The notes under the pieces: generated by a model
The model's database searches: none
The model's input: only the letters and a program-made list of their open reading frames with translations
Told to the model about the DNA's origin: nothing
Program-made: the position numbers and the translations under genes
Part shown: positions 23,469 through 32,900 of the stretch, piece after piece
How the letters are laid out: every line of letters starts with the position of its first letter
Position numbering within the stretch: the stretch's first letter is position 1
Virus record (IMG/VR): IMGVR_UViG_3300042879_001304
Span: 1-48,152 of that record
Strand: one strand, 5' to 3'
Length of the DNA stretch: 48,152 nt
Origin: a virus

Positions 23469-24122
23469 ATGTCATTCCAAAAACCCAATCAAAACCGCGA
23501 AAAGACACCCACCATCCAACACGCCGAGTTGGTCAAGAACGGCCCAAGGTTGGTAACAATCAAGTCGGTCCCCAAAGTCATTACCCGCAAGGCCGACCAA
23601 AAACGCTTCCACCTAGTGACCATCGAAGTCAACGAAGTTGACCACACCTACTTCATTCCGAATAAGGAGATTGAAGATTCGTTCAAGGAGCATGTGGGTA
23701 AGACGGTGGTCTTGATTGCTTCGGGCAACGACAAGCAGGGAACTGCCACCATGGAGATTCAAGCCGCGATGGTCAAGGGCTCCACGTTGATGCAAGACAA
23801 GGAAGCCCCTCGCGAGCCCCAGAAGCCCGTGGGAGAAGCCGTCAAGAATCCCGAACCCAAAGACCGCGAAGTCAAAGTCTTCCTCTGTCAGGCGGCAAAC
23901 CTGATGAGGTTGTGCGTCAAGAAGGCCAATGACATTGCCGTCGAGTTAGACCTCCCGAACGAACATCGTCAGGGCATAGCTACGAGCCTGTTTATCCAAG
24001 CAGACCGCTCTGGCCACACCTTCAAGATGCCCATCCAACCCTACACTCCCGAAGAGTTGGGGTATGGAGCAAGCAAAGCGGAGTCCCTCAAAACCCCGCA
24101 GCCAGAGGAGGCTAATGACTAG
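23469..24122 (+). CDS. OB-fold-like protein, putative single-strand DNA-binding or recombination protein
   Basis: A 217-residue protein. The ATG at 23469 is preferred because the in-frame start at 23424 lies within the -35 box. Residues about 20-105 alternate strands and basic residues (L-V-T-I-K-S-V-P-K-V-I-T-R-K, F-H-L-V-T-I-E-V-N-E-V-D-H-T-Y-F-I-P), consistent with an OB fold. A Pro/Glu linker follows, then a helical region (A-A-N-L-M-R-L-C-V-K-K-A-N-D-I-A-V-E-L) ending near A-T-S-L-F-I-Q-A-D-R. It is followed by SWIM and PD-(D/E)XK proteins, which supports a DNA metabolism role. The function is inferred. Confidence 0.6.
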   Translation: MSFQKPNQNREKTPTIQHAELVKNGPRLVTIKSVPKVITRKADQKRFHLVTIEVNEVDHTYFIPNKEIEDSFKEHVGKTVVLIASGNDKQGTATMEIQAAMVKGSTLMQDKEAPREPQKPVGEAVKNPEPKDREVKVFLCQAANLMRLCVKKANDIAVELDLPNEHRQGIATSLFIQADRSGHTFKMPIQPYTPEELGYGASKAESLKTPQPEEAND

Positions 24123-24351
24123 CTATGGACGCGGCATCGAAGTTCTGCCACATGATCCGCTCACATTTCTTGTCCAGTCACGCACCAACCGAGAAGACTA
24201 CTACCTCGTTGACCTCACCGAAGACCCCGCCACCTGCACTTGTCCAAGCTATCAATTCCGCAAGGAATGCTTCCACATCCGCTACATCTGTAAACTCTTG
24301 GGCGTCAAAACGCCGCAAGCAACCAACAACCAACTAGAAAAAGCAGCATAA
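24115..24351 (+). CDS. SWIM zinc-finger protein
   Basis: The ATG at 24115 follows AGAGGAGG by 3 bases and overlaps the preceding gene by 8 bases. Of 78 residues, C41-T-C43 and C52-F-H54 form the CxCx(n)CxH SWIM motif (C-T-C-P-S-Y-Q-F-R-K-E-C-F-H), which binds zinc and usually DNA or protein. Small SWIM proteins occur next to recombination and repair genes. Here it stands between an OB-fold-like protein and a nuclease. Confidence 0.78.
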   Translation: MTSYGRGIEVLPHDPLTFLVQSRTNREDYYLVDLTEDPATCTCPSYQFRKECFHIRYICKLLGVKTPQATNNQLEKAA

Positions 24352-24506
24352 TGAAAAACGGTAAAAAGAAAGTCTCAAAAGTGATGAAAGAATACGGCAA
24401 GGGCAAACTTAAAAGTAGCTCTGGCCAGAAGGTTAAGAGCCAGAAACAGGCTGTAGCCATCGCACTCAGCGAAGCTGGCATGAGCAAAAAGAAAAAGGGC
24501 AAATAA
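24351..24506 (+). CDS. Small lysine-rich protein (DUF6496-like)
   Basis: A 51-residue protein whose ATG overlaps the previous stop (TAATG). The sequence K-V-M-K-E-Y-G-K-G-K-L-K-S-S-S-G-Q-K-V-K followed by K-Q-A-V-A-I-A-L-S-E-A-G matches the DUF6496 pattern as I remember it. It is very basic, so binding to DNA or RNA is plausible. Function is unknown. Confidence 0.7.
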   Translation: MKNGKKKVSKVMKEYGKGKLKSSSGQKVKSQKQAVAIALSEAGMSKKKKGK

Positions 24507-24511
24507 TCCTT

Positions 24512-24583
24512 TGGCGGGGTGCGTGGACGGCGTTCGCGTTCGGATCTCGCAAATATGGGCAACCCAGCCCCGCCATCTTTTTT
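24512..24583 (+). terminator. Terminator with a large structured loop
   Basis: An 8-bp stem (TGGCGGGG 24512-24519 with CCCCGCCA 24568-24575) is followed by TCTTTTTT (24576-24583), the form of an intrinsic terminator. The loop is unusually long (48 bases) and holds a tandem GCGTTC repeat (24530-24541) and a small TGGG/CCCA hairpin (24556-24559 with 24563-24566). Confidence 0.7.
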
Positions 24584-24616
24584 GAACGCTGAAACAAAAC
24601 CACGGTCTATTCTAAA

Positions 24617-25489
24617 ATGTTAATCACAAACCGCTTTTCGCTCCCGCAGCCCTTCGTAGACTTGGTCAGCGAAGACACCTACAGCAAGGGCGAGTCCGAT
24701 ATCACTACTACGGGTTTAGCCCAACCTCCAAAGATCTCTGAATTGTGGAGACGCCATGCCAACGAGATCACCATGGACTGTTCTGAGAAAGTGTGGACAA
24801 TGTTGGGAACTGCAAACCATTACGTTCTGGAGCAAATAGCGAAGCGCAATCCGCAACGCTACGTCTGTGAGCAACGCTTCTACATCGATGTGGACGGCGT
24901 CAAGCTGGGTGGACAGATCGACCTCTTTGACCGCGAGACCGAAACCCTGTGGGACTACAAGGTCAGTAGTGTCTACAAGGCCATGAGCGATGATAAGCTT
25001 GAGTGGACCAAGCAAGCCAACGTCAACAAACTTCTGTGCGAACACAACGGCATCCATCCCAAAAAACTAGCCATTCTTCTGGTAATGAAAGATTGGCGAA
25101 GAAAAGATTCCGAATTCAAGGCTGACTATCCCAAGTGCGCCATCCAAGAAATCCCGCTACCCATCTGGCATGAGGCCGAAACAATGGCATACATCCGCTC
25201 TCGTATCGCCTTGCACAATGCGGCAAAGCTGGTAGAAAAGGAAGATGACATTCCTGTTTGCACCGAGGAAGAACGCTGGAGCAAACCCACAACGTGGGCA
25301 GTCCTCAAGGAAAAAGGAGCGAAACGTGCAGTCAATGGAGGGATCTATCAACTTGAATCTGAGGCTGTTGCACACGCCAAAAGAATCGGTGGTGCAATTG
25401 AAAAACGAGATGGGGAGGATACTCGTTGCCTCCACTTCTGTCAGGTGCGTCAGTGGTGTGGCTATGGAAGAAATCTAACAACTAAATAA
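24617..25489 (+). CDS. PD-(D/E)XK exonuclease (RecB/Cas4-like) with four-cysteine set
   Basis: A 290-residue nuclease. Catalytic residues are visible in order: H68 (G-T-A-N-H), E85, D102 (G-Q-I-D-L-F) and D113-x-K115 (W-D-Y-K). C215 and a C-terminal group C271, C275, C281 (C-L-H-F-C-Q-V-R-Q-W-C) match the cysteine layout of Fe-S containing RecB-family nucleases such as Cas4 and AddB. It would degrade or process DNA ends for replication or recombination. It follows a terminator and begins 11 bases after the possible -10-like T/A stretch. No CRISPR array is present. Confidence 0.85.
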   Translation: MLITNRFSLPQPFVDLVSEDTYSKGESDITTTGLAQPPKISELWRRHANEITMDCSEKVWTMLGTANHYVLEQIAKRNPQRYVCEQRFYIDVDGVKLGGQIDLFDRETETLWDYKVSSVYKAMSDDKLEWTKQANVNKLLCEHNGIHPKKLAILLVMKDWRRKDSEFKADYPKCAIQEIPLPIWHEAETMAYIRSRIALHNAAKLVEKEDDIPVCTEEERWSKPTTWAVLKEKGAKRAVNGGIYQLESEAVAHAKRIGGAIEKRDGEDTRCLHFCQVRQWCGYGRNLTTK

Positions 25490-25493
25490 AACT

Positions 25494-25730
25494 ATGAAAA
25501 AGAAATTCAGCAAAACAGTAACCAACCCCGAAACAGGGCGGAAGAAAACCGTGAAGTATGGGGAGAAAGGAAGTAAGATCGGGCCGATTGGTAGTCCCAG
25601 AGCCGATGCCTACTGTGCCCGCAGCAATAAGATTAAAGGCGATTGGCGGAGTGACCCAAATTCACCGAACAAACTTTCCCGCAAGAAGTGGGGATGCAGT
25701 GGAAGCAAATCAGTAAAGAAAGGAAAATAG
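25494..25730 (+). CDS. Small basic protein (DUF6321-like)
   Basis: A 78-residue protein with many lysines and arginines. Its C-terminal half contains A-Y-C-A-R-S-N-K-I-K-G-D-W, then S-P-N-K-L-S-R-K-K-W-G-C, a pattern that I associate with a phage family of unknown function (DUF6321-like). The two cysteines could bind metal. It follows the nuclease by 4 bases in an A-rich leader. A DNA-binding role is a guess from charge. Confidence 0.65.
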   Translation: MKKKFSKTVTNPETGRKKTVKYGEKGSKIGPIGSPRADAYCARSNKIKGDWRSDPNSPNKLSRKKWGCSGSKSVKKGK

Positions 25731-25732
25731 CC

Positions 25733-25867
25733 ATGAAGAAAAAAGGACTATACGATAACATCAACGCAAGGAAGAAGGCTGGCACTAGCCGCCCGAAATC
25801 CAAATCCACCATTGACCCCAAGGTCTACAAGAAGATGAAGGCTAAAAAAGGAAAGTTCAAGCCATGA
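25733..25867 (+). CDS. Small lysine-rich 44-residue protein
   Basis: The ATG at 25733 lies three bases after the previous stop, behind AGGAAA. The product begins K-K-K-G-L-Y-D-N-I-N-A-R-K-K-A-G and is about one third lysine. Similar L-Y-D-N-I-x-A-K/R-R-K proteins occur in other phages. Function is unknown. Its stop overlaps the next ATG (ATGA). Confidence 0.65.
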   Translation: MKKKGLYDNINARKKAGTSRPKSKSTIDPKVYKKMKAKKGKFKP

Positions 25868-26085
25868 GCAAACATCCTGATGATCGGATCTTCGCCACCA
25901 AGGACTTCATTAATGAGTTGTCCAAGGTGCAGGATCGGTATTTCAACAAGCTATGTAAGAAGCTGGGGCTACCCAAGGAGGCCGAAGACTATCTTTTTGA
26001 CTACATCTTCAATGAGAGGGACGAGACAACTTTCGGAGAGTATCTGGACAAACTTGGGCGCGGCAATCTCTGGGAAGGTCTGTGA
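25864..26085 (+). CDS. Hypothetical 73-residue helical protein
   Basis: Begins with an ATGA overlap. A mostly helical, charged protein (F-I-N-E-L-S-K-V-Q-D-R-Y-F-N-K-L-C-K-K-L-G-L-P) with an acidic F-N-E-R-D-E-T-T-F-G-E-Y segment. No motif is recognised. It is coupled to the glycosyltransferase that follows through a GTGA overlap. Confidence 0.65.
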   Translation: MSKHPDDRIFATKDFINELSKVQDRYFNKLCKKLGLPKEAEDYLFDYIFNERDETTFGEYLDKLGRGNLWEGL

Positions 26086-26864
26086 GGATTAACATCTTCA
26101 CTATTGTCCTTGATGGGGCTCCGTGGATCGGGGCTCAGTTTGCCGAGCTAACCAGATTACGCCATGACTGGCATTGGTCGATAGTTGAAGGAGCCTCCAT
26201 GGCTGTTAAAGATACGGCGTGGATGGGTAACCAGCAGGGCAAGGTTAGCCACGATGGAACCAATCAATTTGTCCAATCATTGGCCAACCATCCCCGCATT
26301 ACGGTTAACAGTAAGCCAGAATGGGGGGGGAAGACCGAGATGATCAACGCCGCCCTTACCGCTTTCAAGAAAGATGGCATCCTCCTCCAAATGGACAGTG
26401 ATGAGATTTGGACGGCGGATCAGTTGCGGAGATTAAATGCCCTATTCTCCGCAAATCCCGAATACAACACGGTCAAGGTCAAGATGGACTACATGCTTGG
26501 ACCCAACGTAATTTCAACCTCATCTAATGGCTATGGAAACAGAAACAATGAGTGGGTGCGGGCTTGGCGCTATAGCGTGGGGCTGTGGATGGAATGCCAC
26601 GAACCACCCGTATTCAACGGTAATAGAGGGAGAGTTTGCGAACGAGACGAAGCGGAATCCATCTTTGGCCCCATCCTCCACATGGCATGGGTCACCCCAC
26701 AGCAAGTGGCGTTTAAGCAACGTATATACAGGGGTGGATACGAGGGGGCTTGTGAGCAGTGGGAAGCCCTGCAATGCAACACCAAGTGGCCCGTCAAAGA
26801 CCTGAAGACGTTCCTGCCTTGGGTTGGCAATGGGGCTTCGGCGGATCTTCTGTTTAAAGATTAA
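26082..26864 (+). CDS. GT2-like glycosyltransferase
   Basis: A 260-residue protein starting at a GTG that overlaps the previous stop. The N-terminal strand I-N-I-F-T-I-V-L-D-G-A-P-W-I, the acidic donor-metal motif D105-S-D107 (L-Q-M-D-S-D-E-I-W) and a G-G-K-T-E-M-I-N-A-A-L segment indicate a GT-A fold, family 2-like glycosyltransferase. The acceptor is unknown. It may modify host surface glycans, a virion protein or modified bases. It is encoded apart from the glycosyltransferase operon at 40.5-44.1 kb. Confidence 0.75.
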   Translation: MRINIFTIVLDGAPWIGAQFAELTRLRHDWHWSIVEGASMAVKDTAWMGNQQGKVSHDGTNQFVQSLANHPRITVNSKPEWGGKTEMINAALTAFKKDGILLQMDSDEIWTADQLRRLNALFSANPEYNTVKVKMDYMLGPNVISTSSNGYGNRNNEWVRAWRYSVGLWMECHEPPVFNGNRGRVCERDEAESIFGPILHMAWVTPQQVAFKQRIYRGGYEGACEQWEALQCNTKWPVKDLKTFLPWVGNGASADLLFKD

Positions 26865-26912
26865 TCTCTACTATTGACCTTGCAGGAGGAAGGTGGTAGC
26901 TTTTCGGGCAAA

Positions 26913-27893
26913 ATGTCCTCATTGACCCTTGGCCTCTGTGTAGAGCGATTACCAAATTCTGTTGTTCCTGTTGCCGATCCCCCAGATCTGGCGGGATTTG
27001 ACGCGCAGGCCGAACTCCGAAACAATATCAATCGATTTCTGGAGAGGATACACCATGAGGGGAAATGGGTCGGCACCATCCAACAGGCCACCATCACTGC
27101 CTACGAGGACGCCAACGACAACAAATTTATCACCCTCCCCCGCCATCTGGAGACCTGTTTGCGGGGTGGGAAGGCAGGCTACAAGACCACCGCAGTCCAG
27201 AGCGAGTGGTATCAATACCTCCCCCAAGGACGAGGCATCCGCAAATCAGACCAAGCCTACTACGGCCCCTTGCAGGATATCGGGGAGGGATTTGTCACAT
27301 TCAGGGACATTGAGACCGCCTCAACCCTGACATTGACCAGCAGCGAAACGGAGGACGCGGGCAGCTACATCTGGATTCGCGGAAAGGACAACAATGGAAA
27401 TAAAATCTTTTCTACAGTGGATGGTGAGCGAGTGGAGGGCATTCGTATCGACCTTGGAGATGGAACCCAAACCACCTCACAGACGTTCAAGGAGATCTAT
27501 AGCGTCGAGAAAACCCCTACCACGGGCACCATCACTCTATCGGCAACCACGGGTTCAGTTACTCTGGCCAAATACGAGGCTGGGGAGCGGGCGATAAGCT
27601 ATCGTCGTTACATCGTGGATCGTAATTGGGACGCCGTCCAAGGCATCTTCAAACGCCGCCACTGCTGGGCCATCTCCGACAACGACCCCCTCTACCCTGA
27701 CTCTCTGGAAGCTATCAAGCTTGGCCTCATGGCCATCAACGCCGAAGAGAAGGCCGATGTTGAGCGCGGTCAGTATTACATGGACCGTGCGATTCTCCTT
27801 CTCAACGCCGAACTAAAAGAGTATAACTCAGGCCAAGAAGGGGTTATGCAAATTGCCCCTTGGCTTTCCCGCAGACTTGTAAACATGACTTAA
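26913..27893 (+). CDS. Putative head-tail or tail structural protein
   Basis: A 326-residue protein from the ATG at 26913. A TTG at 26874 (339 residues) is an alternative, and AGGAGG at 26884-26889 fits neither start well. The sequence has a G-K-W-x-G-T-I segment, L-P-R-H-L-E-T-C-L, a beta-rich middle (F-R-D-I-E-T-A-S-T-L-T-L), a K-x-P-T-x-G-T-I motif, and a helical end (Y-Y-M-D-R-A-I-L-L-L-N-A-E-L). I recognise this layout from phage structural proteins near the tail, but no exact role is certain. It opens the internal-protein block. Confidence 0.6.
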   Translation: MSSLTLGLCVERLPNSVVPVADPPDLAGFDAQAELRNNINRFLERIHHEGKWVGTIQQATITAYEDANDNKFITLPRHLETCLRGGKAGYKTTAVQSEWYQYLPQGRGIRKSDQAYYGPLQDIGEGFVTFRDIETASTLTLTSSETEDAGSYIWIRGKDNNGNKIFSTVDGERVEGIRIDLGDGTQTTSQTFKEIYSVEKTPTTGTITLSATTGSVTLAKYEAGERAISYRRYIVDRNWDAVQGIFKRRHCWAISDNDPLYPDSLEAIKLGLMAINAEEKADVERGQYYMDRAILLLNAELKEYNSGQEGVMQIAPWLSRRLVNMT

Positions 27894-27897
27894 TCTT

Positions 27898-28911
27898 ATG
27901 GCTTTAGACTTAAATCCAACAATAATGGGAAGGCCACTATTTCCTACTTGGGAGCGAACCAAGGAAATGGTTGGATCGGCAGCGAGTTCAGTGATGGACA
28001 TGTTGGGTTCTGGCCCCAATCCAGCAATGATGGCGGGATCTGCTGGAGTTAATCCTTTAACAGCTACCAATGTTCCAGCTTTTCCTTCGCGACTTGGTCC
28101 GCTGGTTAGAACTGACTACGGTCTTCCTCCGAGCGAACGCCCCGACTGGAGAAATCCAGCGGATCAGTGGGATGCTAGACCCGTAAAGTCAGCGCCCACC
28201 CAATTTGCTGGGACAAATCCCCGCGCAGCTACGGCAGATGATATCGCATTTTTTTATGGTCGCGGGAAGTATGCTCCCGCTGGACAGGTTCAGCAAACGG
28301 CGGCGGCGGAACCCCAGCCAGCAGCATCTCCCAATGCAAATAAACTTCCGATTCAAACTCCATACGGAATGGTTTATGCATCCAATCAAACCCCAGAAGG
28401 CGGTGGTCCGTCACAGGCGATGAGTGATCGTGTTACGGAAATGGCTGGTCTTCCTGCACAATCTGCAAGACTTGCCAACATTGGAAAACAAGCCCAGCGT
28501 AGTGCAGCTATCGCGCAAATGAGGCAACAGGGAGCAGCACTTGCTAGACAGTCAATTGAGCGCCAAGAGCAATTCTTTGCACAGAAACGCGCCGAAAGGG
28601 CGGCACTAGCCCAAGCTACAGGAGAAGCTTATAAGGCTGGGATGAGTCCGCAATCGGTAAGACAAGCCAGAAGTGCTTACACCTCTCAACAGCCAACTTC
28701 CATTGCTGGAATCCAAAGACAGTTTGCACAAATGGCTCCAAATTTTAGAAGCCCAATGTCCGAACGCACGGCATTTGTTAGGAGTCCATTTAATATTCCT
28801 AGCGGCGGGCCTCAACCCAATCAGGGGATGAATTTTGCTGCGCCAACTCCAATTCTTAATAACGAGCGTTTCGGGAGTCCATTTAGTTTTAATTTTGGTT
28901 ACGGTGCTTAA
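27898..28911 (+). CDS. Putative internal virion protein, Gln/Ala-rich
   Basis: A 337-residue protein with low-complexity Pro/Ala/Gln/Ser composition. Residues about 195-260 form a Gln/Arg/Ala-rich helical region (Q-R-S-A-A-I-A-Q-M-R-Q-Q-G-A-A-L-A-R-Q). It lies in a run of three genes that ends with the giant protein, an arrangement like the ejection-protein blocks of podoviruses. There is no membrane segment or enzyme motif. Role is inferred from context. Confidence 0.55.
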   Translation: MALDLNPTIMGRPLFPTWERTKEMVGSAASSVMDMLGSGPNPAMMAGSAGVNPLTATNVPAFPSRLGPLVRTDYGLPPSERPDWRNPADQWDARPVKSAPTQFAGTNPRAATADDIAFFYGRGKYAPAGQVQQTAAAEPQPAASPNANKLPIQTPYGMVYASNQTPEGGGPSQAMSDRVTEMAGLPAQSARLANIGKQAQRSAAIAQMRQQGAALARQSIERQEQFFAQKRAERAALAQATGEAYKAGMSPQSVRQARSAYTSQQPTSIAGIQRQFAQMAPNFRSPMSERTAFVRSPFNIPSGGPQPNQGMNFAAPTPILNNERFGSPFSFNFGYGA

Positions 28912-28914
28912 TAT

Positions 28915-29970
28915 ATGGCGGAACCATTGACATCATCTGACGTTTGGCGCATGGAACGTGGCTGGGGCGCATCACCCATGGCAAATCCAGAAGAAAGAAG
29001 GCGGCTTGCTGCTGCTGGAGAACTTCCCGTTTCTTCTGGAGAATTAGTTAGAATGGCAGAGGGTCGCGGAATTTCTCCTATGGCCAGCAAAGCAGAAAAA
29101 GAAGCGTGGGTCGCTTCAGAAGTTATGACTGGTCGCCGCTCTCCCGTGGAGCTTCCAGAATCCTACGGGGGCATGGGCGAGCGCCCCGAAGCCACCACTC
29201 GTCGCGGCCTTCGCATGCAGCAAGAATGGGACAAACAATACGAGATGATGTTGGCCGAACAAGAGCTTGCTCGCAAGCAAGAAATTGAAGAAAGAGAACT
29301 TACTATTCGCAACAGGAGTCTTGGAATTCAAGAAAGACAAGAGGCCCGACTTCAAGCAGCAGAGGCGAAAGCGCAGGAGGAAGAATTAAAAGTTAGCGAA
29401 CAAGCCGATCTTGCAATCGGTGAGGTTCTTGGTGGTATCGATGCATCTGGTTCGCCAATCTCTGGGCTTGATCCCGATGCTCCAGATTACATGCAGCGCC
29501 GAAACGACATCATCAAGCGTTATCCCAAGGCTATGAAGGATGATGCGTTCAAAGCGGCCATCTCCACCACCGATAAATCTTATTTCGATAAAATGAATTT
29601 TGATCAGCAGTTGCAAGTCCAAGAGCAATCAGAATCAAGGATGCTTGGCAAGGAGGAGAGGATGGAAGAGCGTCAACGCACTGCCCGCGAAGAAGAACGG
29701 AAAGCCGCAGAAGAACGCGGCACTGTTTCTCAAGAACTAGGAATAGACAAGGCTATTAGGTCTGAGCGCCAAAAGCTAATTCAATTCCAAAATCAGAGGG
29801 TCAAGCCCAAAGAAGATATTCAGGCTACTCAAAACAAAATACTTGATCTTCGTATTGAGAAAGCGGCATTGCGCGGTCTTGTTTTTGAATCAGAAGAAGA
29901 TGCGGATAAAGCAAATCCTCCCAGCGGATCTACTATTTACATTGGCAGAAAACCCTTTAAAGTTCCTTAA
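28915..29970 (+). CDS. Putative internal virion coiled-coil protein
   Basis: A 351-residue, highly charged protein. The N-terminus has two diverged copies of a motif, R-M-E-R-G-W-G-A-S-P-M-A (about residues 12-23) and R-M-A-E-G-R-G-I-S-P-M-A (about 46-57). Residues about 95-165 and 225-290 are long coiled coils. Its stop overlaps the ATG of the giant protein (TAATG), so they are probably co-translated and may act together in the virion or during DNA ejection. Confidence 0.55.
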   Translation: MAEPLTSSDVWRMERGWGASPMANPEERRRLAAAGELPVSSGELVRMAEGRGISPMASKAEKEAWVASEVMTGRRSPVELPESYGGMGERPEATTRRGLRMQQEWDKQYEMMLAEQELARKQEIEERELTIRNRSLGIQERQEARLQAAEAKAQEEELKVSEQADLAIGEVLGGIDASGSPISGLDPDAPDYMQRRNDIIKRYPKAMKDDAFKAAISTTDKSYFDKMNFDQQLQVQEQSESRMLGKEERMEERQRTAREEERKAAEERGTVSQELGIDKAIRSERQKLIQFQNQRVKPKEDIQATQNKILDLRIEKAALRGLVFESEEDADKANPPSGSTIYIGRKPFKVP

Positions 29971-32900
29971 TGGCATTTACTCCCATAGATGAAAAAGAAA
30001 TCATCGATGAGCCTGTAGCCGAAGGGGCGAAGCCAAGGTTCATTCCTATAGAGGACGATGAGTTTTTCGGCATTGGTGGAGAAGAAGAACCAGAGCCAGT
30101 TCAGGCTCCAGAAGTTTCCGAGCCAGCAGAAGCTCCCAAATCCCGCTTTACTCCAATAAGTGATGAGGAGTTTTTTGGAATTGAGGCTCCGACAGATCCT
30201 ATCCCTGTAACTGGAGAAGAAGGATTTTTGCGCCAAGCTGCTGATGTTCCGCTTAAAATCGGTGAAAGTATAAATACCAGTCTTCGGGCTTTGACCGATC
30301 TTTTTGGTGCTGATAATTCGGTCTCGCAAAATCTAACTCAGAATGCAGATTGGTATCGCTCCCTTCTTTCCGCACAAGCCCTAGAAGATGAGCAAGAAGT
30401 TGGGCGAATTTTAAAAGCCGCCGAAGACAAGGGTATTGCGGATCAGTTGGCCGCTGGTCTTGAGGCATTCTCTGTTGCCCCCGTAGATTTTGTCGCTTCG
30501 GGAATCGGTTCGCTTGCGGTCTTTGTCGCTACTGGTTTGGTTGGCAGGGCTGCTGCTGTGGCTGGAGCCGCTAGGGCTGGATTGACTGGTGCGCGAGCAG
30601 CTACCGCTGTTCAGCGTGGGGTTCAAGCCACTCAACTTGCCACTGGTGCTGGCATGGGGGCTGGTATTGTTAAGGGTGAGATCTACCAATCAGTTAAAGA
30701 CGAGATGTTGGCACAGGGCAAAACTGAAGAAGAGGCCCGCCAGATTGCCATGGAGGCACAGTCCTATGGTGGAAAAAATCTGGATCAGATTTTAATTGGT
30801 GCTGGTCTAGGAACCATTGATGCCTTTACAGGTGCCGAAAAGATTATTGGTAAGGTTCTTACCAAGGGTGGCCTCGCCCCGAATGCCAGTCGTATTGGTA
30901 GTATTCTCAAGAATGGTATTGCCGAGGGTGCGCCAGAATTCATCCAAGCCGCACAGGAGAAGTTTGCTTCCAATCTAGCCTTACAGCGTGAGGGGGTGGA
31001 CGTTTCGCTCACTAGTGGGGTCTTCTCACAAGGCGCACTTGAAGGTCTTGTTGGTGTGGGTATGGGCGCTGGTGCTGGTGCCATCGAACCCCGAACCCAA
31101 CCAGCCACTAAAGAAGAAGCATTGGCCGCAGCCTCCGAAACACAAGATGTGGCAAGGCAGAATAAAGATGTGGCTCCAGCTACAGCATCTCTTGTCGAGG
31201 GACAGGCTGAAAGCGTTATTCAAGAAAACGCCGAAACCCCCGAACAGCGAGTGGCCCGTCTCCAAGAAGAAGCTACCGCAGCAGCAGGAATAGAACTAGA
31301 AGAAGAGGGAGTCGGGGTCGAGCCGACAGTTCCCGTCACCCCGCCCGTAGCACCCACTCCCGAAGGCGCAGTAGCCCCTGTAGAGCCTTCAACGACTGGA
31401 TTAACGGAAGGATTCGCCGCACTAGGAGAGGGCGCGGTAGACAACTATTACAGCGCAATTTTACAATCTATCCAAGAAAAGGGAGAGGTGCCTTCGCCCG
31501 AAAGAAAATCCAATGTCGGACAAGCATGGGATCGCGTAAAAGGACAAATGGAGCCAGAGGAATTTGTGCGCCAACTCCGCATCAACGCCGAAGACCCCAG
31601 TAAGATTACTGTAGAGCCAGTAGTAGCAGAGCCGCAGCCAGCCGCAGAAGTCGTGCCTACGGAGCCTGTAGCCACAGAAGTCCCGACAGAGCCAGCTACA
31701 GCAGAAGCCAAACTATCTCAAATTGTTCAGCCAAAAGAGCGCGAAGATCTTGCGGAGTTACCAGAATTTAAATCATTTGAGATGGATGTTCGGGGTGTTC
31801 CCGTAAGGTTCGATATCGATACCACCAAGTCTGACGAGAATACCTTATATTTGGAATCATTCAGGGTTCCGCGAGAAGAACGCCGTCAGGGTATCGGGCG
31901 CGAAGCGATGACCAACATGCTCCGCTGGGCCGACGAAAACAATGTCACACTCAAGGGAGAAGCTCTAACAGCACCATCCGATAGACAATATCGCACCCCT
32001 CAAGAGATGCGCGAACAGGGATACATGACTCCGAGAGAACTGTTTAACTTTTATAAAACTCTTGGATGGGAGAACGACCCCGAAGGCCCAACAAAAACAA
32101 TGGGCATTCCCATGGTGTATCGCCCAAAACCCGCAGAGGCAGTGCCGACTCCCGAAACCCCGAATCTTGAACCTCTACGCCGAGTAGCAAGAGCAGAACA
32201 AACAGAAGACGATGTTTCGGGGTTGGTCGGTCAAGGACTAGTCGAGCTATACAATGGGCAACCAGTGATCACGCAAGCGGGTCTAGAGGCGTTGCCAGAG
32301 GCCGAGCGCCCAAGGTTGACCCCCGAAGCCCGAAAGATCCAAATCGACACAGGATCAAACGAAGTAGTAGCCGAAGCTATCGCGAAGAATCTTCGTATCG
32401 GGGTCGATCAGGTGGGAACTGGTGTGCGTATGCCCGCAGGCTGGACACTGGTAGAGGATATATATGTGCCACCGCAACCTCAAACAGTAGAGAAGGTTGC
32501 AGAGCCAGAGGCTGTTTCAACTTTTAATACCGTTCAAGATCTTTGGAAAGCTTTTGACACAAGGGGCAGAGGACATAAAAGGTTTAGAGACAGGCTTGAA
32601 TCGATGGTTGAAGATGGCGCGTTAACGGATGACGCGAGGGATATGATCTTGGCAACCCTATGGGATAACAACGTCAATGACGAATTTTTAGCAAATGCAG
32701 AAGTCGGAGCTTTTGGAACAAGAGCAACAAGGTCTTATGGCCGTGGTGGCTATGGAAGACAGCAAATTGTTGCGGCTTCTGGCGCTCTTGAGATTGGATA
32801 CAAGCCCGTTCTTAAACTTTTTAAGAATGCAAAAAGAGAATATCCGAATCTTGATGAAAGAACGGCACAAATTCTTTCAACTTTTTGGCATGAATATGGT

